Positions 17,240-26,654 are shown, counted from the first letter of the stretch. The stretch: DNA of 64,000 bases from Acetivibrio thermocellus ATCC 27405 (GCF_000015865.1 NC_009012.1:2845081-2909080); one strand, 5' to 3'. Program-made: numbers and translations. Notes: generated by a model from the sequence alone, not told the origin.

Positions 17240-18460
17240 ATGGTGCGAAAAAACAGGCATAATCTTATCCTGATATTAATTATTATTGCATCCCTGATTG
17301 TAAAAATAGTTTTGATAGTAAAGTATAAAAACAACTTAACCTTGTCCAGTGATGACTTAAACTATGTAAAAAGTGCGGTGGTGCTTGTAAAAAGAGGCAT
17401 TTACATTTTTCACAATTTAAATGAGCCAACGGTTTTTGTAACTCCGGTATATCCTTTTTTTCTTGCTCTGGTCTTTAAGTTGTTTGGGACGGGATTTGCC
17501 GGCCTTCAGGCTGCAAGAATTATACAAGCGGTAATAAGTTCTGTCACGATACTCCTTGTTTATTTAATTGCCGGAAAGCTTTTTAATAAAAATGTGGCTT
17601 TGCTTGCTGCATTTTTGGTGGCGTTCTATGTTCCAAACATTGTAACAGTAGGATATATGCTGACGGAAACGCTTTTTACGATGCTTCTTTGCCTCCTTTT
17701 GTATTTTAGCCTGTTGTTCGCAAAAAAGCCAAAAAAAACCGGGTTTGTGTTTTTAGGAGTGCTTTGGGCTGTTGCCACATTGTGCAGACCAACCATAGCC
17801 CTGTATCCGATTTTTTTATTTGTCTACCTGTTTTGGTCGGAGCGTATAAAAATTGTTGAGATGATAAAGCTGGGAACTGTTATGTTTTTGGCATTTGTGG
17901 CAGTAGTATCTCCATGGTGGATAAGAAACTATCGCGAATACGGGGAGTTTATACCCCTTGCGGCCTCCAGTGGAAATCCGCTCCTTCAGGGAACGTATGT
18001 AAATTATGAGCAAACACCGGAAAATGTAGTGTACTATAAATTGGGGAAGAATGCTTTTGAAACCAACAAAACGGAAGTTGCTGTTGCTAAAATGAGGATA
18101 AAGGAGGAATTTAAGAAGGACTTTTGGGGATATCTTAAATGGTATACCATAGGGAAGACAAATCTTTTTTGGAGGACGGTGTTTTACTGGAAGGGCTTTT
18201 TCAACATCCCACACTCCATTGTGTTGTACATTCACCTGTTTATAGTATATACAGGTTTTGCCGGCATAGTTATGTTATTATTCAAAGGAATCGGAAAATA
18301 CAGCCTGCCTGTGCTAGTAATGCTTTATTTTAATGCAACTCACTGTGTTTATATGGCCTTTGACAGGTATGCCTTTCCCATGATACCGCTTTTGTCGATA
18401 TTTTCGTCTTTTTTGATTTTAAAGGTTTTGAGCTTAATGAGGGAGAAAATCCGGTTCTAA
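17240..18460 (+). CDS. GT39/ArnT-like membrane glycosyltransferase
   Basis: A 406-residue multi-pass protein with about nine hydrophobic helices. The first external loop has the acidic pair of GT-C enzymes in TLSSDDLNYVKSAVVLVKRG. A PVYPFFLALVFKLFG stretch follows, as in dolichyl-phosphate-mannose/ArnT-type enzymes (PMT_2, family 39). These transfer a sugar from a polyprenyl-phosphate donor outside the membrane; the acceptor is unknown. A large extracytoplasmic loop occupies about residues 235-310. AAAGGAG lies 12 nt upstream of ATG. Confidence 0.8.
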   Translation: MVRKNRHNLILILIIIASLIVKIVLIVKYKNNLTLSSDDLNYVKSAVVLVKRGIYIFHNLNEPTVFVTPVYPFFLALVFKLFGTGFAGLQAARIIQAVISSVTILLVYLIAGKLFNKNVALLAAFLVAFYVPNIVTVGYMLTETLFTMLLCLLLYFSLLFAKKPKKTGFVFLGVLWAVATLCRPTIALYPIFLFVYLFWSERIKIVEMIKLGTVMFLAFVAVVSPWWIRNYREYGEFIPLAASSGNPLLQGTYVNYEQTPENVVYYKLGKNAFETNKTEVAVAKMRIKEEFKKDFWGYLKWYTIGKTNLFWRTVFYWKGFFNIPHSIVLYIHLFIVYTGFAGIVMLLFKGIGKYSLPVLVMLYFNATHCVYMAFDRYAFPMIPLLSIFSSFLILKVLSLMREKIRF

Positions 18461-18601
18461 TTTTTAGGACGTGTTAATATGATTATAATTATACGGAAGA
18501 GTGTTGGAGCATTTTACGGCCTTTTTTAGCTTAAAAGTTGAGTTTCACGAATAAAAATGTAAATGGGAAAAATGCGCTTACGGGTATCTGGGGGGTTGAA
18601 A

Positions 18602-19591
18602 ATGCAAGATTTAGACAAGGAATTGTCCAGGATATATGATTTTGACATAGACAAGATTTATCCGTTAAAGAACTATTATGTTATTGAAACATCGGAAGGA
18701 AAGAGAATTTTAAAAAGCGTCAACTGTTCACCAGAACGCATAATGTTTGTGCATGGAGCAAAAGAACACCTGTATAGTAATGGCTTTAAAAACATAGACA
18801 GGTATGTGTGTAACAAATCCAAAAGCCCGGCATCATTTATAAACGGGATTCTTTATACAGTTTCGGAGTCGGTGGAGGGAAGAGAATGTGATTTCAACAA
18901 CAGAGATGATGTGATAAGGGCTTCGAAAACACTGGCAATGCTGCACAAGACTTCAAAAGGATATATTCCTCCTCAAAACAGCATAATAAGGAGTGATTTG
19001 GGCAAACTTCCCGAGTATTTCAGCAAGAGACTGGAAGAAATAAAAAGGACAAAAAAGATGGCGCAAAGGGAAAGAAATGAATTTGATTATCTTGTTTTGG
19101 AATATATTGACTATTTTTATGAGCTGGGAGAGAATGCATTGGAGAAAATACACAATTCAAAATATTATGATGTGGTAAAAAAAAGCCAGGAAGAAAGATT
19201 GTTTTGCCATCATGATTATACTCATTGTAATATAATCTGCAAGGATTTGGAAACATCAGTTATAAATTTTGAACATTGCACTTTTGATCTGAAAGTATAT
19301 GATGTGGCCAATTTATTGAGAAGAAAAATGAGAAAATGTAACTGGGATATAAATGAAGCGATGGTCATAATTGATGCCTATACATCCATAGAACCAATTT
19401 CAAAAGAAGAGTTTGAGATTTTGGAAATCATGCTTCAGTTTCCCCAGAAATTCTGGAGAGTGGTTAACAGATACTACAACAGCAGACGCATAAAAAGGGA
19501 AAAGAACTTTATTGCAAGGTTTAACGAAGTAATTGAGGAAATTGAGTATCATAAAAGATTTTTAAATGAATTCAATAAAATTGTTCAATAA
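18602..19591 (+). CDS. CotS-family spore coat protein (aminoglycoside-phosphotransferase fold)
   Basis: A 329-residue protein of the CotS/YtaA/YutH group, which has a kinase-like fold and associates with the spore coat. The catalytic-loop equivalent is FCHHDYTHCNII (HxDxxxxN kept). The next metal-binding motif, usually IDFDY, reads VINFEHC, so the key Asp is Asn. The family tail FDLKVYDVANLLRRKMRKCNWD is clear. Enzyme activity is therefore doubtful. ATG 18602 follows GGGGGG; an earlier in-frame ATG at 18563 has no ribosome site. The 3' end runs into a 13-bp triple repeat. Confidence 0.85.
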   Translation: MQDLDKELSRIYDFDIDKIYPLKNYYVIETSEGKRILKSVNCSPERIMFVHGAKEHLYSNGFKNIDRYVCNKSKSPASFINGILYTVSESVEGRECDFNNRDDVIRASKTLAMLHKTSKGYIPPQNSIIRSDLGKLPEYFSKRLEEIKRTKKMAQRERNEFDYLVLEYIDYFYELGENALEKIHNSKYYDVVKKSQEERLFCHHDYTHCNIICKDLETSVINFEHCTFDLKVYDVANLLRRKMRKCNWDINEAMVIIDAYTSIEPISKEEFEILEIMLQFPQKFWRVVNRYYNSRRIKREKNFIARFNEVIEEIEYHKRFLNEFNKIVQ

Positions 19592-19609
19592 AATTATTCA
19601 ATAAAAATA
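19571..19609. repeat. Three 13-bp tandem repeats across the cotS-like stop codon
   Basis: TTCAATAAAATTG, TTCAATAAAATTA and TTCAATAAAAATA lie head to tail; the stop TAA of the cotS-like gene is inside the second copy. The duplication may have set the present C-terminus. Confidence 0.85.
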
Positions 19610-19641
19610 AAATTTAAACGGGGTAAAAATAAAAAATTTAG

Positions 19642-19670
19642 AGCCCAATGGGAAGAAAATCCCATGGGCT
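19642..19670. terminator. Terminator between convergent cotS-like and fhs genes
   Basis: AGCCCAATGGGA / TCCCATGGGCT pairs over 11 bp with one bulged A. The T-tract is weak on the plus side and stronger on the minus side (a T-rich run follows some bases later). Confidence 0.6.
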
Positions 19671-19702
19671 TTGGGCGTAAGCTCTTCAGTTTTTGCAATT
19701 TT

Positions 19703-21373
19703 TTAAAAGAGACCTGTAATAACTCCGTTTTCGTCTATATCGATTTTTTCTGCGGCGGGAACTTTGGGAAGACCTGGCATTGTCATGATGTCCCCGGTAA
19801 TTGCCACAATAAATCCTGCTCCGCTGGAAAGCTTTATTTCCCTCACTGTGATGACAAACCCCTGCGGCCTTCCCAAAAGGGTTGGATCGTCGGAAAGGGA
19901 GTACTGTGTCTTGGCTACACATATGGGCAGCTTGTCCATTTTAAGCTCTTCAATTTTTTTGATTGCTCTTTCGGCTGCCGGCAAAATGTTGACACTGTCC
20001 GCACCGTAAATTTCCCTGGCAATTATCTCTATTTTTTCCCTTATGGAAAGATTGACGTCGTACAGAGGTTTGAAATTTGACTTTTGTGTTTCGGTAAGTT
20101 TTACAACTTTTTCGGCAAGCTCTATACCACCTTCGGAACCTTTTGAGAAGACATCCGAGAAAGCAACTTCTACGTTTAAGGCTTTGCATCTGTTTTTAAC
20201 ATATTCGATTTCAGCTTCGGAGTCGGTGTCAAAATGGTTGATGGCAACAAGAAGCGGAACCTGGAACTTTCTGATGTTTTCTATATGCTTTTCAAGATTG
20301 ACAAATCCTTTTTCAAGTGCCGGAAGGTTCTCAATTCCCAGATTCTCTTTTTTCACACCGCCGTTATACTTAAGAGCCCTTATGGTGGCCACCAGCACGA
20401 CCAAATCAGGCTTTAATCCGGCATAGCGGCACTTGATGTTGAAAAACTTTTCCGCACCCAGGTCGGCACCGAAGCCGGCTTCTGTGATACAGTAATCTGC
20501 AAGTTTCAAACCAAGCCGGGTGGCAACAATGCTGTTGCAGCCGTGGGCTATGTTGGCAAAAGGACCTCCGTGCACTATTGCAGGAGTGTTTTCCAGGGTT
20601 TGAACTAGATTTGGCTTTATGGCATCTTTTAAAAGCAGAGCCATTGCGCCGTTTACCTTTAAATCCTTTGCAAAGACCGGTTTTCCGTCATAAGTGTACC
20701 CAATCAGTATTCTTCCAAGGCGCTCTTTTAAGTCCATAAGTCCGGTTGAGAGGCATAAAACAGCCATAACCTCCGACGCCACCGTTATTTGGAAACCGTC
20801 TTCCCTGGGCACACCGTTTGCTTTGCCGCCTAAACCCACCACAATGTTTCTTAGCGCCCGGTCGTTCATGTCCATTGCTCTTTTCCATATTATCTGTCTT
20901 ACGTCAATATTAAGCTCGTTTCCCTGCTGTATATGATTATCGATAGCGGCTGACAACAAGTTGTTGGCAGCGGTTATCGCGTGCATGTCTCCGGTAAAAT
21001 GCAAATTTATGTCTTCCATGGGAACTACCTGGGAGTATCCTCCTCCGGCGGCTCCGCCTTTTATTCCCATTACGGGACCTAAAGATGGTTCTCTTAAAGC
21101 AATCACTGCTTTTTTCCCGATTCTTGCCATGGCCTGACCCAGTCCGACGGTGGTGGTGGTCTTTCCCTCACCGGCCGGTGTGGGGTTTATCGCAGTCACC
21201 AGAACAAGTTTGCCGTCAGGCCTGTCCTTTACTCTTTCCCAGAGCTTGTCGGATAATTTTGCTTTGTATTTTCCGTAAAGCTCAAGTTCTTCCTCATCAA
21301 TGCCAAGCTCTGCCGCAACTTGAGTTATGGGCTTCATTTTGCATGATTGGGCTATTTGAATATCCGTGAGCAC
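19703..21373 (-). CDS. fhs: Formate-tetrahydrofolate ligase
   Basis: A 556-residue cytoplasmic enzyme that joins formate to tetrahydrofolate using ATP, making 10-formyl-THF for one-carbon supply. The ATP-binding loop [19 protein letters not shown] is near residue 67, followed by [21 protein letters not shown] and [12 protein letters not shown]. Length is normal for the family. The start is GTG 21373, 8 nt after AGGAGG. No other Wood-Ljungdahl gene is in the window, so the role is more likely purine/formate one-carbon metabolism than acetogenesis. Confidence 0.97.
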   Translation of the reverse strand: MLTDIQIAQSCKMKPITQVAAELGIDEEELELYGKYKAKLSDKLWERVKDRPDGKLVLVTAINPTPAGEGKTTTTVGLGQAMARIGKKAVIALREPSLGPVMGIKGGAAGGGYSQVVPMEDINLHFTGDMHAITAANNLLSAAIDNHIQQGNELNIDVRQIIWKRAMDMNDRALRNIVVGLGGKANGVPREDGFQITVASEVMAVLCLSTGLMDLKERLGRILIGYTYDGKPVFAKDLKVNGAMALLLKDAIKPNLVQTLENTPAIVHGGPFANIAHGCNSIVATRLGLKLADYCITEAGFGADLGAEKFFNIKCRYAGLKPDLVVLVATIRALKYNGGVKKENLGIENLPALEKGFVNLEKHIENIRKFQVPLLVAINHFDTDSEAEIEYVKNRCKALNVEVAFSDVFSKGSEGGIELAEKVVKLTETQKSNFKPLYDVNLSIREKIEIIAREIYGADSVNILPAAERAIKKIEELKMDKLPICVAKTQYSLSDDPTLLGRPQGFVITVREIKLSSGAGFIVAITGDIMTMPGLPKVPAAEKIDIDENGVITGLF

Positions 21374-21441
21374 TCCTGATACCTCCTGAGAACTGTTCCC
21401 ATTTATTAAAATAAAATCCGGGACAGTTTTATTATAAATTT

Positions 21442-21471
21442 ATTATATCCTTTATCGGCATGGCATTTCAA
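21442..21471 (-). promoter_or_regulatory. Sigma-A promoter of fhs
   Basis: On the minus strand TTGAAA (complement of 21466-21471), an 18-bp spacer and TATAAT (complement of 21442-21447) point toward fhs, about 70 bp from its GTG. Confidence 0.7.
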
Positions 21472-21539
21472 TACCTCTCACTCTTTGAGCGGATAAAACA
21501 TATTATGTATAGTAGGAAGATAAATCGAGGGTGGTATTG

Positions 21540-22415
21540 ATGGGTTTGAAAATCGGGGACATAGTGTCAAGAAAATCTTATGGTTCGGACATATTGTTCA
21601 AGGTGGTTGACATAAAATACGAAAAGGGAAGGAAGATAGTAGTATTAAAAGGTATTTGTTACAGACTGGAAGCCGATGCTCCTGAGACGGATTTGATTGT
21701 GCAGCCGGACAGTTACGTTCGGGAATACAATGCAAGAGTCAACAGGGCGATTAATGAAAAATTGAAAAGCCTGAACGAGTCACTTATGCGTGAAAAAACA
21801 AAAAAAAAATTCTTTCGTGACGCCGCTAAAGAGAATAATGAGAACTTTCCAAGGCCTGGCAAAGTGCTTCATGTTGACGGTGATAGTGATTATCTTGATA
21901 CTTGTATGGAAGAATACAGGAAGCTGGGGATGGATGCCGTAGGGGTGTATGTGAAAGAAAAGGAGCAGCCTTTGAAAATATACAATCTTTTAAAAGAGCA
22001 CAAGCCTGACATTCTTGTGCTTACCGGTCATGACGGTGTTATAAAAAGCGAGAAAGGATATTCGGATATAACAAATTACAGAAATTCAAAATATTTTGTT
22101 GAAGCGGTGAGAGAAGCCAGACGGTTTGACGGCAATTTAGACAGTCTTGTTATTTTTGCCGGTGCATGTCAGTCAATGTTTAAAAAAATTATTGAGGCAG
22201 GTGCAAACTTTGCAAGTTCGCCTTACAGAGTGCTTATTCACGCTCTGGATCCGGTAATGGTATGCGAAAAAATAGCATTTACAAGCATAAACCAGGTGAT
22301 AAGTCCCCAGGACGTGATAAGCAAAACAATTACCGGAGTCAAAGGTATAGGCGGAATTGAAACAAGAGGGAAATACAGAGACGGATTTCCACGGGAACCT
22401 TATAATATAAAATAA
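21540..22415 (+). CDS. yabG: Sporulation-specific protease YabG
   Basis: A 291-residue YabG homologue. The N-terminal domain (MGLKIGDIVSRKSYG) is beta-rich; the catalytic region has KVLHVDGDSDYLDTCMEEY, LVLTGHDG and FAGACQSMF, typical of this clan CD-like cysteine protease family. In spore formers it trims coat and cortex-associated proteins such as SipA, SpoIVA or CspB-type substrates. ATG 21540 is preferred over a GTG nine bases earlier because of the CGAGGG site. veg lies next, as in Bacillus, supporting orthology. Confidence 0.93.
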   Translation: MGLKIGDIVSRKSYGSDILFKVVDIKYEKGRKIVVLKGICYRLEADAPETDLIVQPDSYVREYNARVNRAINEKLKSLNESLMREKTKKKFFRDAAKENNENFPRPGKVLHVDGDSDYLDTCMEEYRKLGMDAVGVYVKEKEQPLKIYNLLKEHKPDILVLTGHDGVIKSEKGYSDITNYRNSKYFVEAVREARRFDGNLDSLVIFAGACQSMFKKIIEAGANFASSPYRVLIHALDPVMVCEKIAFTSINQVISPQDVISKTITGVKGIGGIETRGKYRDGFPREPYNIK

Positions 22416-22549
22416 TGAATGATATTGATTTACAGGATATTTTGGCCTGATAGAACTAAATGTTGATGAAAAATTGATTAATATCATCAATATTTAGGTT
22501 AACTGGTTTTATGCGGGTTGCATGTAAGAAATCACCTCATAAAAAAGGC

Positions 22550-22579
22550 TTGACACAAATATTTTTTCCCTGCTATAAT
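22550..22579 (+). promoter_or_regulatory. First (upstream) veg promoter
   Basis: TTGACA at 22550-22555, an 18-bp spacer, and TGCTATAAT giving an extended -10 with TATAAT at 22574-22579. Confidence 0.85.
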
Positions 22580-22592
22580 ATTATATTTTTCT

Positions 22593-22621
22593 TTGACAAG
22601 CCGGCCTTAATATGATATAAT
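22593..22621 (+). promoter_or_regulatory. Second (downstream) veg promoter
   Basis: TTGACA at 22593-22598, a 17-bp spacer, and TGATATAAT giving an extended -10 with TATAAT at 22616-22621. Both hexamers and spacing are consensus. Transcription would start about 20 nt before the ATG. Confidence 0.9.
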
Positions 22622-22649
22622 TAGTGCAAACAGAAGATGAGGTGATTCA

Positions 22650-22916
22650 ATGATGGAGAAAAGCACCCTGCTCCAAATAAAGAGAGATATAGAGACCTGC
22701 GTGGGGCAGAAAATTCAACTTAAAGCAAATAAGGGGAGAAAAAAGGCTTTCATTAGAGAAGGAATAGTCGAGAACACCTATCCCAGCATCTTCGTAGTTA
22801 AATTTGAAAACGATTATGATACAGTTAGAAGAGTGTCTTACAGTTATACCGATATTCTTACAAAAGCCGTAGAAATAACTGTTTGTGAAGACAATAGGAA
22901 AATACAGGTCAGCTAA
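22650..22916 (+). CDS. veg: Veg family protein
   Basis: An 88-residue small beta-barrel-like protein of the Veg family (DUF1021). Motifs KRDIETCVGQKIQLKANKGRKK and YPSIFVVKFEN are typical. In Bacillus, Veg is made strongly during growth and affects biofilm gene expression; the biochemical role is unsettled. It lies after yabG as in Bacillus and has two near-perfect promoters and a strong terminator of its own, so it is a monocistronic, probably very abundant message. Confidence 0.93.
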   Translation: MMEKSTLLQIKRDIETCVGQKIQLKANKGRKKAFIREGIVENTYPSIFVVKFENDYDTVRRVSYSYTDILTKAVEITVCEDNRKIQVS

Positions 22917-22973
22917 TCGGAAGATCAGTTTAACGTATATTAATGTATAGAGGATTGAATTTAAATCTTACTT

Positions 22974-23023
22974 AAAAAGCATAAAAGAACCGAATCGCAA
23001 GATTCGGTTCTTTTATGCTTTTT
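22974..23023. terminator. Strong terminator after veg
   Basis: A perfect 23-bp inverted repeat (22974-22996 and 23001-23023) closed by a GCAA tetraloop and ending in TTTTT. It isolates veg from sipL. Confidence 0.95.
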
Positions 23024-23192
23024 AAAAATAGTGATAAAAAGATTTTATCATTTACTCTGTTCAACGGAATATTTAATGAACCTTGTCAGTATATATTTAC
23101 TAGGCAAATATTTATTTCCCAAATAATTAAGATTAACCACAGTGATTTAATAATACAAATTGCTACGGAATAATATTTAAGGAGGATGGAGA

Positions 23193-24761
23193 ATGTCCCT
23201 TGAACTTGTTAGAGAGTCCACGAAAGTCAATTACGTTGTTGGTGAGGAATTGGCGCAGACAATTGTTGAACATGATATAATTGTACCTGACGTTAATCCG
23301 GACGTGGCAAGGATTCTCCTTATTGACGGTGAGATAAGAGAAGGGGATTCTGAGGCTTCACAGGATAGAATACATGTGGACGGTACTATTTATTACAAAA
23401 TTCTCTATGTTTCCGACGATCCGGAACAGTCGGTAAAAAGTATAAACACTTCCAGTGATTTTTCATATACCGTTGATGTGGCAAACAGCCGCGCGGGAAT
23501 GAAAGCAAAAGTAAAATGCGACATAGAACATATTGATTATGAGATACTGAACGGAAGAAAAATCAACGCAAAGACCATTCTCAGGATTTACGCAAAGGCT
23601 GTAAATGACGTTGAACAGGAATTTGTAAGTGATTTGAGAGGAATTGAAGACATACAGGTTTTAAAGGACAACGTGGATATATACTGTTATCTTGGAGAGA
23701 ACACTGTTAATTGCACTTCCGAGGAAATGCTGGAGGTTCCTGCGGGAAAACCGGCCATAAAAGAAATACTGAGAAACGATGTAAAGATAGTGGGCAAAGA
23801 CTACAGAATTTCTGATGACAAGATTATTGCCAAAGGTGACATAAACATACTTACGTTGTACATAGGGGACAATGAGGAGAGAAGCATTCAGTTTATGGAG
23901 CATGAAATCTCCTTTACGCAGTTTATTGACCTTCCCGGCATAAGTGAAAGTTCCGAGTGCGAGGTGGATTACAGGATAAAGAACGCAACCTTTATCCCTC
24001 AGGAGGACAGCGACGGTGAATTAAGAATTTTAAAAGCCGAGGTGACAGTGGGTCTTACGGCTGAGGCAACTGACAAGAAAAATGTGGAGATTGTGTCCGA
24101 TGCATATGGCTTAAGATCAAATATTGAGAATGAGAGGCAGGCATTTAAAATCAACAGGGTTGTGGCAAGAAACAGAAGTCAGGTAACCTTAAAAGAGGTA
24201 GTGGAGTTTGACGGTAACAGTCCCGATATATCAGAAGTGTTCAATGTTTTGTGCAAACCTGGCCTGCTTGAATGCAGTGCAGGGGATGGATATGTCAATG
24301 TGGAGGGAATTGTTAAAAACAACATCCTCTATGTGGCAAACAATACAGAACAGCCGGTGTTTGCCTATAGCTATGAAATGCCTTTCAGCCAGAGAATTGA
24401 GCTTGAAGGCGCAAAACCCGGAATGAGGTGTGACGTGGATTTGGAAGTTGACCACTATAGCTACAGCGTGATTTCGGCCAATGAAGTCGAGCTAAGGGTT
24501 GTGGTGGATATTAACGCCCGATTGATGGAACAGACGGATGTATCCCTTATAACAAATGTTACTGAAACTCCTGCCGAAGACAGAAGCAATGAGCAGTATC
24601 CCAGCATAACCATATATTTCTCCCAGCCCGGTGACACTCTTTGGAAAATAGCAAAAAAATACCGCACAACGGTGGAGGATATTTTAAGAGTTAACGAGTT
24701 TGGTGCGGATGATGTTATCGGGGTGGGACAGCAAATAATAGTTCCAAGAAAAATAAGTTAA
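23193..24761 (+). CDS. sipL: SipL-like spore coat morphogenetic protein (DUF3794 repeats plus LysM)
   Basis: A 522-residue protein with three DUF3794-type beta modules (roughly residues 25-160, 170-300 and 320-465) and a C-terminal LysM domain (about 474-519, SQPGDTLWKIAKKYRTTVED, ending VGQQIIVP). Architecture and length match Clostridioides difficile SipL, whose LysM domain binds SpoIVA to attach the coat to the forespore. The symbol is given on architecture and its place beside yabG. AAGGAGG precedes the start; a terminator follows. Confidence 0.85.
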   Translation: MSLELVRESTKVNYVVGEELAQTIVEHDIIVPDVNPDVARILLIDGEIREGDSEASQDRIHVDGTIYYKILYVSDDPEQSVKSINTSSDFSYTVDVANSRAGMKAKVKCDIEHIDYEILNGRKINAKTILRIYAKAVNDVEQEFVSDLRGIEDIQVLKDNVDIYCYLGENTVNCTSEEMLEVPAGKPAIKEILRNDVKIVGKDYRISDDKIIAKGDINILTLYIGDNEERSIQFMEHEISFTQFIDLPGISESSECEVDYRIKNATFIPQEDSDGELRILKAEVTVGLTAEATDKKNVEIVSDAYGLRSNIENERQAFKINRVVARNRSQVTLKEVVEFDGNSPDISEVFNVLCKPGLLECSAGDGYVNVEGIVKNNILYVANNTEQPVFAYSYEMPFSQRIELEGAKPGMRCDVDLEVDHYSYSVISANEVELRVVVDINARLMEQTDVSLITNVTETPAEDRSNEQYPSITIYFSQPGDTLWKIAKKYRTTVEDILRVNEFGADDVIGVGQQIIVPRKIS

Positions 24762-24794
24762 TTTCCTGATTTTTATAAAAAATTTTATCAAATT

Positions 24795-24826
24795 AAGGTC
24801 CGAAGTCGAAGATTTCGGACTTTTTT
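24795..24826 (+). terminator. Terminator after sipL
   Basis: AAGGTCCGAAGTC / GATTTCGGACTTT pairs over 13 bp with two G-U pairs, has a 3-nt GAA loop and ends in TTTTTT. Confidence 0.88.
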
Positions 24827-24890
24827 GTGCGAAATTTTCAAGTTTGGATTTTGTTTTGCACATGTCCTGAAAGTACATTGAGAGATTTTA

Positions 24891-24919
24891 TTGAAAAAGG
24901 AATGTATATTGTATATAAT
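24891..24919 (+). promoter_or_regulatory. Sigma-A promoter of ispE
   Basis: TTGAAA (24891-24896), a 17-bp spacer and TATAAT (24914-24919), about 85 bp upstream of ispE. Confidence 0.75.
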
Positions 24920-25003
24920 ATAAAAATATATAAAACCCTATAAACATTTGGGTTTGAAATTTAATTTGAAAAATCTGAATGTAAATTTGAAACCGGGTGA
25001 AAA

Positions 25004-25855
25004 ATGGAATCAATAAGTTTGAAAGCCCATGCAAAAATTAATTTGTCCCTTGATGTAATTGGAAAGAGACAGGATGGTTATCATGAGGTCAGAATGATTA
25101 TGCAGTCCATAGCTTTGCATGACGAAGTTGTAATCGAAAAAAGGGCTGCAGGAATCAAAGTGGAATGCGACAAGCCGTGGGTGCCCGAAGGAAGCGGCAA
25201 TATTGCTTATAAAGCGGCAAACCTCATGATGGAAAGGTATAAGATTGAAAGCGGCGTTGGCATTAAAATCCTAAAGAGAATTCCCGTGGCGGCAGGCCTT
25301 GCAGGGGGAAGTGCCGATGCGGCGGCGGTAATTAAAGGGATGAATGAACTTTTTAATTTGAATGCTGATGAAGCCGAACTTATGGACATCGGAAAGCAGG
25401 TGGGAGCGGATGTGCCTTTCTGCATCAAGGGAGGAACCATGCTCTCCGAAGGAATCGGGGAGAAGCTTACAAAAATCCCTTCTTTTGAGGGAGTGAATAT
25501 TGTATTGGTAAAACCCAAAGTCGGCGTGTCGACAGCCTGGGTATACAGCAATTTAAAGCTGAATGAAATATCCTCAAGACCTGATACCGAACTTTTGATA
25601 AAAGCAATTTATGAGAAAAATATTGGCTGTCTGGCGCAAAACATGACAAATGTGCTGGAGACAGTTACAATAAAAAAGTATGGAGTTATAAATGATATTA
25701 AAAACGAGCTCTTGAGGCTCGGAGCTTTGGGAAGCATGATGAGCGGAAGCGGTCCTTCCGTGTTTGGCATATTTGAAAATGAAAAACAGGCTTGTCTTGC
25801 TTATGAAGGCCTTAAAAACAGTGAGTGGGAATGCTTTGTTACACAAACAATATAA
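25004..25855 (+). CDS. ispE: 4-diphosphocytidyl-2-C-methyl-D-erythritol kinase
   Basis: A 283-residue GHMP kinase of the MEP isoprenoid pathway; it phosphorylates CDP-methylerythritol with ATP. The N-terminal AKINLSLDVIGKRQDGYHE is diagnostic for IspE. The ATP loop is PVAAGLAGGSADAAA (about 91-105), and the C-terminal GHMP motif is GSMMSGSGPSVFG. GGGTGA lies just before ATG 25004. Bacillus also has ispE close to yabG-veg, so the neighbourhood is conserved. Confidence 0.96.
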   Translation: MESISLKAHAKINLSLDVIGKRQDGYHEVRMIMQSIALHDEVVIEKRAAGIKVECDKPWVPEGSGNIAYKAANLMMERYKIESGVGIKILKRIPVAAGLAGGSADAAAVIKGMNELFNLNADEAELMDIGKQVGADVPFCIKGGTMLSEGIGEKLTKIPSFEGVNIVLVKPKVGVSTAWVYSNLKLNEISSRPDTELLIKAIYEKNIGCLAQNMTNVLETVTIKKYGVINDIKNELLRLGALGSMMSGSGPSVFGIFENEKQACLAYEGLKNSEWECFVTQTI

Positions 25856-25961
25856 AAATTAAAATGGGAATTGAAACGGGATTGTTGGCAAAAACTGTTG
25901 GAAAACTATTATTGGCAGACTATTGTCATATGCAATAAGCACTAAGTGAGGAGAGAATTTA

Positions 25962-26654
25962 ATGGCGGGAAAGCTTTCAAAGGTAAATCTGAACAACTAT
26001 AAACCTTTAAGGGAAGTAATTTTTGATACTCTCAGGGAAGCTATTATTGCAGGTGAGCTAAAGCCGGGAGAAAGACTTATGGAAGTCAAACTGGCGGAAA
26101 AAATGGGAGTCAGCCGTACGCCTGTAAGAGAAGCAATAAGAAAACTTGAGCTCGAAGGGCTGGTCGAGATGCTTCCTCGAAAAGGAGCCCACGTTGCCGA
26201 GCTTTCGGTTAAGGATATTATGGATGTTTTGGAGGTCAGGGCCACCCTTGACGGTTTGGCGACGGCTCTTGCGGCTGAAAGAATAACCGATGAGGAAATA
26301 AAGGAATTGGAACATGTACATTCGCAGTTTTTGAATTATGCCAATAAAGACAATTTGCAGGGTTCGATAAAAAAGGACGTGGAGTTCCACGAGTTAATAT
26401 ATCGGGCATCCCGGAACGAGAGGCTTATTCAGATTGCAAACAATTTACGCGAGCAGGTTCAGCGCTTCAGGGTAATATATCTTAAAGATTACAGCAATCC
26501 CAGGGAGCTGATCAAGGAGCACCAGTACATCCTTGAGGCCATCTCAACCCGCGACAAAGCGGCGGCCCAGGAGTATGCACAAAGGCATATAAACCATCAG
26601 GAGGCGGCAATAATAAAGGCGATAAAAAATATGAAGGGAGGTGGAGGGGAATAA
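25962..26654 (+). CDS. GntR-family regulator with FCD ligand domain
   Basis: A 230-residue FadR-subfamily regulator. The winged helix lies at about 15-78 (LREAIIAGELKPGERLMEVKLAEKMGVSRTP in pieces, then REAIRKLELEGLVE). The helical FCD domain follows (about 90-220) with the metal-binding Asp and His pattern D...FHELIY...H. It probably binds a small carboxylate; the targets are not visible, though ispE is 106 bp upstream. TGAGGAG precedes ATG. Confidence 0.88.
   Translation: MAGKLSKVNLNNYKPLREVIFDTLREAIIAGELKPGERLMEVKLAEKMGVSRTPVREAIRKLELEGLVEMLPRKGAHVAELSVKDIMDVLEVRATLDGLATALAAERITDEEIKELEHVHSQFLNYANKDNLQGSIKKDVEFHELIYRASRNERLIQIANNLREQVQRFRVIYLKDYSNPRELIKEHQYILEAISTRDKAAAQEYAQRHINHQEAAIIKAIKNMKGGGGE

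Noticed and set aside
21452-21459. GCCGATAA on the minus strand upstream of fhs, like a sigma-D -10
   Set aside because: No TAAA-like -35 at 15 bp; a better sigma-A promoter (TTGAAA-18-TATAAT) overlaps it.
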